Assembly (NCBI GenBank): GCA_002353275.1
Contig: DEJH01000026.1
Coordinates: forward strand, 20,135-84,134
From: Caryophanales bacterium UBA2753
GTDB lineage: Bacteria; Bacillota_I; Bacilli_A; RFN20; CAG-826
Direction of reading: 5' to 3'
DNA length: 64,000 nucleotides
Below the pieces are notes generated by a model. That model did no database searches. It was not told the origin of the DNA and was given only the letters and a program-made list of their open reading frames with translations. Positions 28,133 to 38,126 of the stretch are shown here, piece after piece; the stretch's first letter is position 1; each line of letters starts with the position of its first letter. A program made the position numbers and the translations under genes.

Positions 28133-29482
28133 ATGAAAAAGATTGCTTCGATTCTTACAAATAAAGAAATAATGAACCGTATTTTGTTCACGGTTCTCAT
28201 TCTCTTTATCTTCCGTATCGGAGCACAGATAACAGTCCCAGGTGTTAATCCTGAGGGTCTTGAAGAATACCTCAACTCCGGGTCTGCTTTATCACTTATG
28301 AATATGTTAGGTGGTGGAACGTTACAAACGTTCTCCATCTTCGCCCTCGGCGTCTCTCCATACATCACTGCACAAATTATTGTTCAGTTATTATCCACCG
28401 ATGTATTACCAGCTCTTAGTGAGCTAAGACGTCAAGGTCAATACGGAAGAAAGAAAATGGAATACGCGACTAGATACCTCACCTTATTACTTGGTGCGGT
28501 TCAAGCGTACGGTATCATTAAAACAATTGAAAATACACCTGAGGTGTCACTCAACCTTCAAGGTGGCTGGTTAACTTACTTATATATCATTATCGTAATG
28601 TTAGCGGGCACAATGATTGTTATGTGGTTAGGAGACCAAATCTCCGTTAAAGGTATCGGAAATGGTATTTCTATGATCATTTTCGCGGGTATTGTTTGTT
28701 CTTTACCAAATCAATTCGCTCACGCCTTTACTACCTATATCTCTACGACAGCTGGTTCTCCAGAGAACTTAGTTATCGCTGGTGTATTCAAATTCATATT
28801 ATATGTCCTAGCATATCTCGTTATTATTAGCTTCGTTACATTCATTGAATTATCACAACGTAAAATCCCTATTCAAAATAGTGGTAAGAGTGGTGGTCAA
28901 TCTCAAGGAATGTCTAAAGCAAGTTTCTTACCAATTAAAATCAATAGCGCTGGCGTTATTCCTGTAATCTTCGCTAGCTCACTAATGATGGCACCAAGTG
29001 TAATTGCTGCCTTTATCGACAGTAATTCATCTAATGCTTATTGGTTAAAGATCTTCTCAACGAGTGAGATGTATAATATGGGCTCTTGGTCTATGCCTTG
29101 GGGATTACTCATCTATATCGTACTCACCGTCGCATTTACTTTCTTCTATGCAAATCTTCAAATTGATCCGCAACAAATGGCGGAAAATTTCCAAAAAAAT
29201 GGTTCCTATATTCCAGGAATTAAACCTGGTATTGAAACCGAAAGATACATTAGACGTGTCTTAAATAGAGTGACTTGTATCGGAGCTATTGCTCTTGTAA
29301 TCATCGCTTCACTCCCATCAATCCTCACATTAAGTGGAGTCTTTGGTGGAGACAATTCCTTAGTTTTAGGTGGAACTGGAATGATCATCGTCGTCGGTGT
29401 GTGTCTTGAACTTAATAATCAAATCGATGGTTTACTCGCTGGTAAATCATTCGACGAAGTTGTCGCTTCAGGAGGTCGTTAA
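28133..29482 (+). CDS. secY: Protein translocase subunit SecY
   Basis: 449 aa with ten predicted TM helices. FRIGAQITVPGVNPEGL (TM1), the plug region, LGVSPYITAQIIVQLL, and the cytosolic loop RKIPIQ...SFLPIKINSAGVIPVIFASS are typical. It is the export channel for the secreted nucleases and lipoproteins of this window. Confidence 0.97.
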   Translation: MKKIASILTNKEIMNRILFTVLILFIFRIGAQITVPGVNPEGLEEYLNSGSALSLMNMLGGGTLQTFSIFALGVSPYITAQIIVQLLSTDVLPALSELRRQGQYGRKKMEYATRYLTLLLGAVQAYGIIKTIENTPEVSLNLQGGWLTYLYIIIVMLAGTMIVMWLGDQISVKGIGNGISMIIFAGIVCSLPNQFAHAFTTYISTTAGSPENLVIAGVFKFILYVLAYLVIISFVTFIELSQRKIPIQNSGKSGGQSQGMSKASFLPIKINSAGVIPVIFASSLMMAPSVIAAFIDSNSSNAYWLKIFSTSEMYNMGSWSMPWGLLIYIVLTVAFTFFYANLQIDPQQMAENFQKNGSYIPGIKPGIETERYIRRVLNRVTCIGAIALVIIASLPSILTLSGVFGGDNSLVLGGTGMIIVVGVCLELNNQIDGLLAGKSFDEVVASGGR

Positions 29483-29484
29483 TC

Positions 29485-30135
29485 ATGAAAAAGAATATCA
29501 TCCTTATGGGCCCACCAGGGGCAGGCAAGGGAACTCTTGCCAAACAACTTAAAGAAAGCTTGTCTCTCGTTCATATCTCTACTGGTGATATGTTTAGAGA
29601 TGCAATAAAAGCCCAGACTGAACTCGGCAAACTCGCTCAAAGTTATATCAATAAAGGTGACTTAGTCCCTGATGATGTGACCATTGGGTTAGTCAAAGAA
29701 AGACTCAGTCAAAAAGATTGTGAAGGTGGATTCCTTTTAGATGGTTTCCCTAGAACTCTTCCTCAAGCAGAGGCTCTTAGTGAAATCACCAAAGAAATTA
29801 ACCGTCCAATCGATGTTGTCGTCAATCTCGATTGTGACAACGAAGAACTTGTAAGACGTATTTCAGGTCGTCGCGTTTGTAAAAATTGTGGCGCTCCATA
29901 TCACATCGTCACCATGAAACCAAAAGTGGAAGGTGTCTGTGATTTATGTGGGGGACCACTCTATCAAAGAAAAGACGACAACGAAGAAGCTCTTAAAGTT
30001 CGATTAGAACACTATGTTTCCGAAACTAAACCATTGTTAGATTATTACGATAAACTTGGTTTACTCGAATCTTTCAATTCTTTAGTTGGAAAAGAAGTGT
30101 TATTCGATGAAGTTACTTCATTTCTATCAAAATAA
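29485..30135 (+). CDS. adk: Adenylate kinase, zinc-lid type
   Basis: 216 aa. P-loop GPPGAGKGTLAKQL, STGDMFRDAI, LDGFPRTLPQAEAL. The LID has CKNCGAPYHI and CDLCGGPLYQR, four Cys binding zinc as in Gram-positive bacteria. It balances AMP, ADP and ATP. Confidence 0.97.
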   Translation: MKKNIILMGPPGAGKGTLAKQLKESLSLVHISTGDMFRDAIKAQTELGKLAQSYINKGDLVPDDVTIGLVKERLSQKDCEGGFLLDGFPRTLPQAEALSEITKEINRPIDVVVNLDCDNEELVRRISGRRVCKNCGAPYHIVTMKPKVEGVCDLCGGPLYQRKDDNEEALKVRLEHYVSETKPLLDYYDKLGLLESFNSLVGKEVLFDEVTSFLSK

Positions 30136-30137
30136 TT

Positions 30138-30899
30138 ATGGTAATCGTTAAATCTCCACGTGAAATTGCATTAATGAAAGAAGCTGGCCGAGTGGTTGGT
30201 CTCGTCTTCAAAACTCTTGAAGAAAAGATTCATCCAGGAATGTCGACTTTAGATATTGATGCGATTGTTGAAAAAGTAATGCTTGATAACGACTGCATTC
30301 CTAGTGAGAAAGGATATTATGACTATCCCGCTAGTAGTTGTGTCTCAGTTAACGAAGTATTAGTACATGGGATTCCTTCTTCCAAAAGAATTCTTAAAGA
30401 AGGGGATATCGTAAGCGTGGATATTGTTGCGACCTATAAAGGCTATATGGCAGACGCGTGTCGTACTTATAAAGTCGGCACGGTCTCCGAAAGAGCCGAT
30501 CGTCTCGTCAGAGTCACAAAAGAAGCGTTCTTTGAATCTCTTAAATACGTGAAAGCTGGTAATCACATCGGAGATATCTCTCATGCGGTTCAAACTTACG
30601 TTGAGAAACATGGATATAACGTTTCTAGAGACTATACTGGTCACGGAATAGGTTCACATATGCATGAAGATCCTTCCATTCCAAATTATGGAAAAGAAGG
30701 AACTGGAGTCAAATTAACTCCAGGGATGACAATCTGCATTGAACCGATGGTCCTTGAAGGTAGAAAAGAGACGAGAGTCCTTCCAGATGGTTGGACAGCA
30801 GTGAGTAAAGATGGGAAATTAACTGCCCATTATGAAAACACTGTGGTCGTAAAAGAAGATGGTTATGAAATTATTACAATGTACGAAGGAGAAGAATAA
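30138..30899 (+). CDS. map: Methionine aminopeptidase, type I
   Basis: 253 aa pita-bread enzyme. Metal ligands in SVDIVATYKGYMADACRTY (two Asp), YTGHGIGSHMHEDPSIPNYG (His), MTICIEPM (Glu) and the final Glu near AHYENTVVV. It removes N-terminal Met from nascent chains. It lies 2 bp after adk. Confidence 0.96.
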   Translation: MVIVKSPREIALMKEAGRVVGLVFKTLEEKIHPGMSTLDIDAIVEKVMLDNDCIPSEKGYYDYPASSCVSVNEVLVHGIPSSKRILKEGDIVSVDIVATYKGYMADACRTYKVGTVSERADRLVRVTKEAFFESLKYVKAGNHIGDISHAVQTYVEKHGYNVSRDYTGHGIGSHMHEDPSIPNYGKEGTGVKLTPGMTICIEPMVLEGRKETRVLPDGWTAVSKDGKLTAHYENTVVVKEDGYEIITMYEGEE

Positions 30900-30902
30900 A
30901 TA

Positions 30903-31121
30903 ATGTCTAAAGCAGATGTCATCGAAGTCCAGGCGGTCGTTACGGAAACATTACCAAACGCGATGTTCCGTGTAAAACTTGAAAACGACATGGTAATCTT
31001 GGCTACCGTTTCTGGTAAAATCCGAATGAATTACATTCGCATTCTTCCAGGTGATAAAGTTACCGTAGAAATCTCGCCTTATGATTTAACACGGGGCCGT
31101 ATAACATTCAGGTTCAAATAG
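30903..31121 (+). CDS. infA: Translation initiation factor IF-1
   Basis: 72 aa OB fold: [56 protein letters not shown]. Standard length and order before rpmJ. It blocks the A site during initiation. Confidence 0.97.
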   Translation: MSKADVIEVQAVVTETLPNAMFRVKLENDMVILATVSGKIRMNYIRILPGDKVTVEISPYDLTRGRITFRFK

Positions 31122-31155
31122 TCCTGAGACAAAACTATTTTAGGAGGTATATTTT

Positions 31156-31269
31156 ATGAAAGTCAGACCTTCAGTCAAACCTATTTGCTCAAAGTGCAGA
31201 GTCATCAAACGTCATGGCAAAGTCATGGTCATTTGCTCTGATCCAAAGCACAAGCAAAGACAAGGTTAA
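31156..31269 (+). CDS. rpmJ: 50S ribosomal protein L36
   Basis: 37 aa: [20 protein letters not shown] followed by [17 protein letters not shown]. Cys-Cys-Cys-His zinc ligands are intact, so this is the zinc form. TAGGAGG lies just upstream of ATG 31156. It lies between infA and rpsM as in Bacillus. Confidence 0.96.
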   Translation: MKVRPSVKPICSKCRVIKRHGKVMVICSDPKHKQRQG

Positions 31270-31287
31270 TAAGGAGGAAGTTGAAAT

Positions 31288-31662
31288 ATGGCACGTATTG
31301 TTGGTGTTGATATTCCAAACGATAAGCAAGTCGCGTTCTCTCTTACCTATATCTATGGTATTGGAAGAACCACTGCTAGAAAAATTTGCGAAGCCGCAAA
31401 AGTTGATCCAGCTATCCGCGTAAAAGATCTCTCTGATGATCAAATGAACGCGATTCGTAGCGAAGTGAGCAAACTCAAAGTCGAAGGAGATCTTCGTAGA
31501 GAAGTTGCTCTCAATATTAAAAGACTTACTGAAATCGGTTGTTACCGTGGTATTAGACATAAGAAAGGCTTACCAGTCCGTGGTCAAAAGACTAAGACTA
31601 ACGCCAGAACTCGTAAAGGTCCACGTAAGACAATCGCTAATAAGAAAGTCGCACCTAAATAG
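31288..31662 (+). CDS. rpsM: 30S ribosomal protein S13
   Basis: 124 aa. [29 protein letters not shown] at the start, and the C-terminal [21 protein letters not shown] that reaches the P-site tRNA. Confidence 0.97.
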   Translation: MARIVGVDIPNDKQVAFSLTYIYGIGRTTARKICEAAKVDPAIRVKDLSDDQMNAIRSEVSKLKVEGDLRREVALNIKRLTEIGCYRGIRHKKGLPVRGQKTKTNARTRKGPRKTIANKKVAPK

Positions 31663-31688
31663 GGTTTAGTGAAAGGAGAAAATAAGTT

Positions 31689-32078
31689 ATGGCTAAAAGT
31701 ACAACTACACGTAAAAAGAAAGTCAAACGTTCTTTTACTAAAGGCGTGGCTCACATTCATTCAACCTTTAATAACACAATCGTCACCATTACCGATGCTC
31801 AAGGTAACGCAATTGCCTGGAGTAGCGCTGGTGCATTAGGTTTCAAAGGTGCAAAGAAATCCACTCCATTTGCCGCTCAACAAGCTGCTGAAGCTGCTGC
31901 TAAGAGCGCTTATGATCAAGGTATCCGTCAAGTTGACGTTGATGTTAAAGGTCCAGGCCCAGGAAGAGAAGGAGCTATCCGTTCTCTCGCCGTTAGTGGT
32001 TTACAAGTGTTAAGTATCGTTGATACTACACCAATCCCACATAATGGTTGCCGTCCACCAAAACGTCCACGTGGTTAA
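31689..32078 (+). CDS. rpsK: 30S ribosomal protein S11
   Basis: 129 aa. [39 protein letters not shown] and the C-terminal [18 protein letters not shown] are diagnostic. It is in the 30S platform. Confidence 0.97.
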   Translation: MAKSTTTRKKKVKRSFTKGVAHIHSTFNNTIVTITDAQGNAIAWSSAGALGFKGAKKSTPFAAQQAAEAAAKSAYDQGIRQVDVDVKGPGPGREGAIRSLAVSGLQVLSIVDTTPIPHNGCRPPKRPRG

Positions 32079-32095
32079 TTTAGGAGGAAAACACA

Positions 32096-33061
32096 ATGAA
32101 AATCGCTAATCCTTTTGAAAGATTTGGGATTACCCAAGCCGATTATGATGGTAACGAAAATTATGGTCGTTTCATCATTGAACCACTTGAAAGAGGTTTT
32201 GGTTTAACCCTTGGTAATGCATTAAGAAGAGTTCTTCTTTCTGCTCTTCCAGGTGCTTCAGTTTATGCAATTGAAGTCGAAGGAGCTCAACATGAATTCT
32301 CTGCACTCCCAGGAGTTGAAGAAGACGTTACTTCTATCATCTTAAATTTAAAAGACTTAGTCTTAAAAATTGATGATGAAGATAACGCAAATAAGAGACT
32401 TGAAATCAATGTCGAAGGACCAAAAGTGGTCACCGGAGCAGACATCGTTTGCCCAACTGGTGTCACTGTCGTCAATAAAGAAGTCGAACTTGCTCACGTT
32501 AGTGAAGGCGGCTCTTTACATATCGTCTTACATGCTCGTAATGGTAGAGGATATGTTACTGGAGAACAAAATAAAGTCTTACACCCTAACTTCCCAGTTG
32601 GAGTTATCGCTACAGATAGTAACTATTCCCCAGTTAGAAAAACAAATTACATCGTTGACAACACTCGTGTTGGTCACGATTCAAAATTTGATAAGCTCAC
32701 TCTTGAAGTTTGGACCGATGGTTCAATTCTTCCTCAAGAAGCAGTTGTCTGGGCTGCTGAATTATTAATTAAGCACTTAGAAAAATTCCTTAATCTTGCG
32801 GAAATTACTCAAGACATCAATATTGAGAAAGAAGAAGTTAAAGTCGAAGAAAATAAATACGAGAATATCACTATTGAAGATCTCGATTTATCTGTCAGAA
32901 GCTATAACTGCTTGAAGAGAGCACAAATCTCCACTGTTCTTGAATTAACCGAGAAGAGTGAAGATGACATGATGAAAGTCAAAAATCTCGGTAAGAAATC
33001 CTTAAAAGAAATTAAGGAAAAACTTGCTTCGATTGGTTTATCATTCAAGGATTTCGAATAA
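32096..33061 (+). CDS. rpoA: RNA polymerase alpha subunit
   Basis: 321 aa. The N-terminal dimerisation domain has FIIEPLERGFGLTLGNALRRVLLSALPG; the C-terminal domain begins near IEDLDLSVRSYNCLKRA and includes KNLGKKSLKEIKEKL, which contacts UP elements and regulators. It lies between rpsK and rplQ as usual. Confidence 0.97.
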   Translation: MKIANPFERFGITQADYDGNENYGRFIIEPLERGFGLTLGNALRRVLLSALPGASVYAIEVEGAQHEFSALPGVEEDVTSIILNLKDLVLKIDDEDNANKRLEINVEGPKVVTGADIVCPTGVTVVNKEVELAHVSEGGSLHIVLHARNGRGYVTGEQNKVLHPNFPVGVIATDSNYSPVRKTNYIVDNTRVGHDSKFDKLTLEVWTDGSILPQEAVVWAAELLIKHLEKFLNLAEITQDINIEKEEVKVEENKYENITIEDLDLSVRSYNCLKRAQISTVLELTEKSEDDMMKVKNLGKKSLKEIKEKLASIGLSFKDFE

Positions 33062-33079
33062 TTTAGGAGGAAATGTATT

Positions 33080-33481
33080 ATGCCAGCACAAGGTCGTAAA
33101 AATGTACATGGTAAAACCGGTGTTAGATTTAAAGCCGCCTATACCAAAAGTAAATATGAAAACATGCTTCGTAATGTCGTTACCGATTTAATCATTCATG
33201 AATCCGTAAAAGTGACAGAAGCAGTTGCTAGAGATGTCGTTAAAGAAGCCGATAGATTAGTTTCTTTAACAAAAAAAGAAGATGTTATGAACGCCAAAAG
33301 ACAAGCTAGTAGATTCGTTAGAAATATCGAAGCTAGTGAAGGAGTCAGTGCGTTAGATAAACTCTTCAACGTTATCGGACCAAAATTTAAGAGCCGTAAT
33401 GGTGGTTACACCCGTAGATTAAAACTTGAAAATAGACGTGGTGATGACGCCCCAGTCGTCTTAGTTACTTGGGTCGAATAA
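33080..33481 (+). CDS. rplQ: 50S ribosomal protein L17
   Basis: 133 aa. The family core YENMLRNVVTDLIIHESVKVTEAVARDVVKEADRLVSLTK and the C-terminal GGYTRRLKLENRRGDDAPVVLVTWVE are present. It is the last gene of the superoperon; in Bacillus the ecfA1-ecfA2-ecfT-truA genes follow directly, here they lie about 18 kb away. Confidence 0.96.
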   Translation: MPAQGRKNVHGKTGVRFKAAYTKSKYENMLRNVVTDLIIHESVKVTEAVARDVVKEADRLVSLTKKEDVMNAKRQASRFVRNIEASEGVSALDKLFNVIGPKFKSRNGGYTRRLKLENRRGDDAPVVLVTWVE

Positions 33482-33501
33482 TTGATCTCAAAAAATAAAT
33501 T

Positions 33502-33524
33502 AGGAGTAGCAATACTCCTTTTTT
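33502..33524 (+). terminator. Terminator of the ribosomal superoperon
   Basis: AGGAGTA (33502-33508), GCAA tetraloop, TACTCCT (33513-33519), then T run. Confidence 0.92.
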
Positions 33525-33526
33525 GT

Positions 33527-33555
33527 TTGACATCACTATACGTGGGTGTTAATTT
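33527..33555 (+). promoter_or_regulatory. Promoter of the hydrolase-like/glycosyltransferase gene
   Basis: Consensus TTGACA (33527-33532), 17-nt spacer ending in TGt, -10 TAATTT (33550-33555). The start codon ATG 33566 is only 10 nt on and has no Shine-Dalgarno. Confidence 0.7.
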
Positions 33556-33565
33556 TTAATTAAAT

Positions 33566-35515
33566 ATGATTAGTGAACATAAAGCGATAAGAGACTATAC
33601 CTCATATAGCTATGAAATAGACCATAACCCATATCAGATTCATTCATATAATGAAAAAGGACATAACGGCAAAGTAATTGTTTTCCCTGTTTTCCATTAT
33701 GAAGGAGATAAACAATATTTTGATTTATTAAATCCTCTTTTAAAACAAGACTACCATATCGTCACTATTAAATTTATTAATAAGGGCGATCGAGTTCTTT
33801 TCTTTAATTATTATGCAAATATCTTTACTCGAATTTTAAATTTCATCTTTAAAGAAGAAATCATCAAAGAACAAGAAGAATTCATCGTCATGGGTTTTGG
33901 AGTTGGAGCGTTATTATCTTCTTATTTACAAAATTCTTCATATAACGAAAAGATCAAGAAGATGATTTTAATCTCCCCACTTAATAAATATAAAGATGAA
34001 TATATGATTTCTCATGACATCTTTAAATTTAAGATTCCTACTTATATCTTTTTTGGCCAACTCGATAAAGTTGTTAATGTTGAATCTCGATATGCGATGT
34101 TTGAAAAAGGACATCTAAATAAAAATGTTAAATTCTTCTCTTATCCAATTACAGGACACTTCTTATATTATGAACACAAATTATCAAGAGATCTTGAAGA
34201 GAGCTATCGAGAAAATTTCTATGATTTGATCTTAGGGGAAAGTAGTCGATATAAAACAAGTTATCTTCCAGATGAAATTGAATATAATGAACTATTCTTT
34301 TCTCATTTAAATTCTGCTTTATTAGATAAACCTTTACCAAAAAGGATTGGTTTATTAACTGATGTCTTTCCATTATTCACTAATGGGGTATCCACTGTCG
34401 TTAATCTATTACAAAAAGAATTAACAAAATTAGGATATGAAACATATATCATCGCGTTATGGGATAAAAATGTAAATATTGGTCAATTACCTAAAGAATA
34501 TATTCCAGTATTTGGCTCTCCTGCTCGACTCATAAAAGGACATAAAGAATTACATCTATTAAAGAGTTTCTCTTTCCAAAGAAATGCAAAAATGCTTTCT
34601 ATTTTTGGATTTGATTATCTCCATTTGCACACCGAATATTCAATGAGTCAAACCGCTTTAATGTTAGCCAAATATACTGGCATCAAAATGGTGTATACCT
34701 ATCACACCTTATGGAAGTTATATTACGAACATCAATTCGGTAAATTAGTGGGTGATGTGACTCATGCTGCCGCTAAAGAATTATTCTTTAATCGCGTATA
34801 TAAAGAATGTCCATTAATTATTGTTCCTTCTTATAAGAGTTATGAAATATTAAAAGAAGAAGCCGGAAGTAAAGATATCCGTATTTTACCTAGTGCGATT
34901 AATATTGAAAGATTCAAAGTCACCAAAGACGATTATCCTCAAATCAACGAATTAATTAAGAAATATGATTTAAAAGATAAGCATGTTCTTGGCTATGTTG
35001 GAAGAGTCTCAATGGAGAAGAATATCTTTGAGACATTAGAATATATCTCTAGAATCAAAAGTGAGATTCATAATCTCGTCTTTATGATTGTGGGAGTAGG
35101 GGATGCGATTAAGGCTATTAAAAAAGAGATTAAGAGATTAGATATTGAAGATAATGTGATCTTTGTTGGACAAGTAGATAACGACAAACTTAAATATTAT
35201 TATTCATTATTTGATGTCTTTGTGACTGCTTCTAATTTTGAAACCCAAGGCTTAACTTATTTTGAAGCCGCAACAACTGGGACATTAATTCTCGCTAAAA
35301 ACGATAAGGCTCTTGAAGGAATCTTTAAAGATGGAGTTAACGCCTATATCTATCAAGATTTTGATCAATGGGTGAATCGAATCGAAAAAGCATTATTTGA
35401 AGATAATCATAAGATAGTAAACGAAGCGAAAAACACGATGAAACAATACGCTCCTGAAAAATGGGCAAACACGATGCTATCGTATTATCAAGAACTTAAC
35501 GACAAAAAGGAGTAG
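33566..35515 (+). CDS. Fusion of an alpha/beta-hydrolase-like domain and a GT4 glycosyltransferase
   Basis: 649 aa. Residues 1 to about 225 look like an alpha/beta hydrolase (GKVIVFPVFHYEGD, FIVMGFGVGALLSSYLQ, FFGQLDKVVN, ITGHFLYYE), but the nucleophile elbow reads GFGVG, Gly where Ser is expected, so it is probably not a classical hydrolase. Residues about 255-649 are a GT-B, family 4 transferase: IGLLTDVFPLFTNGVSTVV, HLHTEYSMSQTALMLAK, GYVGRVSMEKNI and the E-x7-E motif in NFETQGLTYFEA. The nearest known style is the diacylglycerol glucosyltransferases of low-GC bacteria, so glycolipid synthesis is likely. The domain order is unusual. Its stop codon lies in a terminator stem. Confidence 0.75.
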   Translation: MISEHKAIRDYTSYSYEIDHNPYQIHSYNEKGHNGKVIVFPVFHYEGDKQYFDLLNPLLKQDYHIVTIKFINKGDRVLFFNYYANIFTRILNFIFKEEIIKEQEEFIVMGFGVGALLSSYLQNSSYNEKIKKMILISPLNKYKDEYMISHDIFKFKIPTYIFFGQLDKVVNVESRYAMFEKGHLNKNVKFFSYPITGHFLYYEHKLSRDLEESYRENFYDLILGESSRYKTSYLPDEIEYNELFFSHLNSALLDKPLPKRIGLLTDVFPLFTNGVSTVVNLLQKELTKLGYETYIIALWDKNVNIGQLPKEYIPVFGSPARLIKGHKELHLLKSFSFQRNAKMLSIFGFDYLHLHTEYSMSQTALMLAKYTGIKMVYTYHTLWKLYYEHQFGKLVGDVTHAAAKELFFNRVYKECPLIIVPSYKSYEILKEEAGSKDIRILPSAINIERFKVTKDDYPQINELIKKYDLKDKHVLGYVGRVSMEKNIFETLEYISRIKSEIHNLVFMIVGVGDAIKAIKKEIKRLDIEDNVIFVGQVDNDKLKYYYSLFDVFVTASNFETQGLTYFEAATTGTLILAKNDKALEGIFKDGVNAYIYQDFDQWVNRIEKALFEDNHKIVNEAKNTMKQYAPEKWANTMLSYYQELNDKKE

Positions 35516-35529
35516 AAATACTCTTTTTT
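35510..35529 (+). terminator. Terminator with GAAA loop
   Basis: GAGTA (35510-35514), GAAA, TACTC (35519-35523), then TTTTTT. The TAG stop of the preceding gene (35513-35515) is part of the hairpin. Confidence 0.85.
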
Positions 35530-35617
35530 CTTAAAAAAATCACTATTCAATGTCTTTGAGTTATATTAGAATAAAACCAAGGATATTTCTTTTAAATACG
35601 TTTAAGGAGGATTTTTG

Positions 35618-36826
35618 ATGTCCGAAAAGTACCTAAAAGAATATGAAGTCGGGTATACCCCTAGATTAGTCATGGAAGAGGCAAGTCGTTGCCTTCTTTG
35701 TCATGACGCTCCATGTTCAAAAGCTTGTCCTGCTGGAACAGATCCAGCAAAATTCATTCGTTCTGTACGCTTTAAAAACGTTAAAGGTGCAGCTGAAACT
35801 GTCAGAATTAATAATATCTTAGGAGCTATCTGTGCTCGTGTTTGTCCAACCGAAAGATATTGTCAACAAGGTTGCTCAAGAAGCGGGATTGATAAACCAA
35901 TTGATATTGGAAGAATTCAAAGATATGTCACTGATAGTGAAGACGCTCTCAAGATGAATATCTTAGAAGTCAAACCAAGAAATGGCAAGAAAGTTGCTGT
36001 TATTGGTAGTGGCCCAGCTGGTTTATCAGTTGCGGGTTATCTCGCTATGGAAGGATATGAAGTCAAAGTCTTTGAAAAAGAAGCAAAGGCTGGAGGCTAC
36101 TTAAGATATGGCATCCCTGAATATCGTTTACCTTCCTCAGTGGTTGATAAAGAAATTAAACGCATTGAAAAACTCGGTGTTGTGATTGAATGCAATCATC
36201 CAGTTGAAGATGTGAAAGCGCTTAAGAAAGAATTTGACGCAGTGGTTGTCGCTGTTGGTCACTCTAAAGGTAAAGTCTTACCAATGTTTGCTGGTAAGAG
36301 ATTTGTGAAGACCGCAGTTGATTTCCTTCACGAAGCTAAGAGAAGAAAAGGAAACATCAAAGTTCCAGAACACGTTTTAGTTATCGGTGGTGGAGATGTT
36401 GCGATGGATACAGTCACTACCCTTAAATTATTAGGTGTTAAACAAGTTACAGATGTTGTTTATGAAACTTTCTCTGAATTTAAAGCAAGTAAGAAAGAAC
36501 TTGAAGGAGCACAAAAAGAAGGAGTCTCCATCATTGATGGATATGTCCCAGTGGCTCTTAAAGGTAAGAAAGTGGTGTTCACTCATCGCTTTGTTCCAGC
36601 TAAACTCGAAGTTAAAGCAGATTTAATTATTCTCGCTGTTGGTCAATATACCGAAGCTGGCTTACTTGGCTATGAAGTTAATAAACTCCAAGAAGTTGAA
36701 AAGACTGAACCAGGAGTCTTCGCTTGTGGCGATGTCTCTAAAGGTGGAGAGAAGACAGTTGTCTATGCTGTTAGAAGCGGTAAAGAAGTCGCTTATGCAG
36801 TTAAAAAATATTTAGGAGGTAAATAA
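35618..36826 (+). CDS. preT: NAD-dependent dihydropyrimidine dehydrogenase, PreT subunit
   Basis: 402 aa. ATG 35618 lies 7 nt after AAGGAGG; a TTG one codon earlier is too close. The N-terminus has the two [4Fe-4S] Cys clusters of GltD-like proteins ([35 protein letters not shown]). The FAD site is [18 protein letters not shown] (about residue 127), the NAD site [12 protein letters not shown], and [11 protein letters not shown] closes the FAD site. It passes electrons from NAD(P)H to PreA. It is 2 bp from preA. Other GltD-like roles are possible, but the preA pairing decides. Confidence 0.88.
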   Translation: MSEKYLKEYEVGYTPRLVMEEASRCLLCHDAPCSKACPAGTDPAKFIRSVRFKNVKGAAETVRINNILGAICARVCPTERYCQQGCSRSGIDKPIDIGRIQRYVTDSEDALKMNILEVKPRNGKKVAVIGSGPAGLSVAGYLAMEGYEVKVFEKEAKAGGYLRYGIPEYRLPSSVVDKEIKRIEKLGVVIECNHPVEDVKALKKEFDAVVVAVGHSKGKVLPMFAGKRFVKTAVDFLHEAKRRKGNIKVPEHVLVIGGGDVAMDTVTTLKLLGVKQVTDVVYETFSEFKASKKELEGAQKEGVSIIDGYVPVALKGKKVVFTHRFVPAKLEVKADLIILAVGQYTEAGLLGYEVNKLQEVEKTEPGVFACGDVSKGGEKTVVYAVRSGKEVAYAVKKYLGGK

Positions 36827-36828
36827 TC

Positions 36829-38076
36829 ATGGTAAAGAAAGATTTAAGTATCACCTTCTTAGGTGTTAAATTCCCAAACCCATTCTGTTTATCTTCTTCT
36901 CCAGTCGGTAATGACTATGATATGTGTAAGAAGGCATATGATGTCGGTTGGGGTGGTATCGTCTTTAAAACCATCGGACCTAAATCATATGTGATTAACG
37001 AAGTTTCTCCTCGTTTTGACACTCTTTCAAAAGAAGGCGAACCATTTGTTGGCTTTAAAAACATGGAACAAATCGCTGAGCACTCTTTAGAAGAGAACTT
37101 AGCAGATTTGAAGAGATTAAAGAAAGAATATCCTGATAAAGTATTAATCGCCTCCATCATGGGTAATGATGAAGAAACTTGGGAAGATCTCGCTAGAAAA
37201 GTTACTGAAGCAGGAGCGGATATGATTGAAATGAACTTATCCTGTCCTCAAATGACTTCTCACGCGATGGGAAGTGATGTTGGTTCTAACCCAGAACTTT
37301 GTAAGAAATATTGCCAAGCCGTTAAACGTGGTTCTAAACTCCCAATGATGGCAAAGATGACACCAAATATCACTGATATGGTGGAAGTCGCTAAAGCGTG
37401 TTTAGAAGGTGGAGCGGATGGTATTGCCGCAATTAACACCATTAAATCCATTTGTAATATTGATTTACAAAAGAAGATTGGTATGCCAATCGTTAACGGA
37501 AAATCTGCCATTTCTGGATATTCTGGAAAAGCAGTTAAACCTGTTGCCTTAAGATTCATCCAACAACTCAGAGTTGGCATTCCAGGAGTGGAAATCTCAG
37601 GTATCGGTGGATGTGAAACTTGGGAAGACGCTGCTGAATTCATTTTAGTCGGTGCAAAAACCATTCAAGTTACTACCGGAATTATGCAATACGGCTATCG
37701 TATCGTTGAAGATATGTGTAATGGCTTAATGCATTATATGGAAGAACAACGTGTTGATTCATTAGAAGAACTTGTTGGCAAGGCCAATAAAAATATCATT
37801 CCAGCTGAAGAACTTGATAGAGATTACATTGTCTATCCTCAAATCGATGAAGATAAATGTGTCGGTTGTGGAAGATGCTATATCTCTTGTTATGATGGTG
37901 CTCACCAAGCGATGGAATGGGATGAAGATAAACGTAGACCTCATTGCAATCACGACAAATGTGTTGGCTGCTTGCTCTGTGGACATGTCTGTCCTGTCGG
38001 CGCTATTTCTCAAGGTGAAATCGTCTTTAAAAAGACTGCTAAACCTGGAAGAAAGATTAAAGACATCAGACTTTAA
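36829..38076 (+). CDS. preA: NAD-dependent dihydropyrimidine dehydrogenase, PreA subunit
   Basis: 415 aa. The FMN barrel of the dihydroorotate/dihydropyrimidine dehydrogenase family has [31 protein letters not shown] (catalytic Cys) and [13 protein letters not shown]. The C-terminal ferredoxin part has [14 protein letters not shown] and [16 protein letters not shown], two [4Fe-4S]. It interconverts uracil or thymine with the dihydro form. With nucleoside hydrolase and ribokinase elsewhere in the window, this suggests pyrimidine breakdown or an electron sink. An IS element begins within about 10 bp of the stop codon. Confidence 0.9.
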   Translation: MVKKDLSITFLGVKFPNPFCLSSSPVGNDYDMCKKAYDVGWGGIVFKTIGPKSYVINEVSPRFDTLSKEGEPFVGFKNMEQIAEHSLEENLADLKRLKKEYPDKVLIASIMGNDEETWEDLARKVTEAGADMIEMNLSCPQMTSHAMGSDVGSNPELCKKYCQAVKRGSKLPMMAKMTPNITDMVEVAKACLEGGADGIAAINTIKSICNIDLQKKIGMPIVNGKSAISGYSGKAVKPVALRFIQQLRVGIPGVEISGIGGCETWEDAAEFILVGAKTIQVTTGIMQYGYRIVEDMCNGLMHYMEEQRVDSLEELVGKANKNIIPAEELDRDYIVYPQIDEDKCVGCGRCYISCYDGAHQAMEWDEDKRRPHCNHDKCVGCLLCGHVCPVGAISQGEIVFKKTAKPGRKIKDIRL

Positions 38077-38092
38077 TTATAGTGACATACTA

Positions 38093-38126
38093 CCACCGCT
38101 TATAGAAGTGGGGGCTTCTTGCTCGA
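38093..38126 (-). repeat. IS right-end hairpin and putative omega RNA 3' region
   Basis: On minus, CCACTTC-TATAA-GCGGTGG (38111-38093) forms an imperfect hairpin overlapping the tnpB stop codon. In this family the transposon right end and the 3' end of tnpB form the guide-like omega RNA; the guide would then be drawn from sequence just past the end, here the preA 3' end. Confidence 0.5.
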
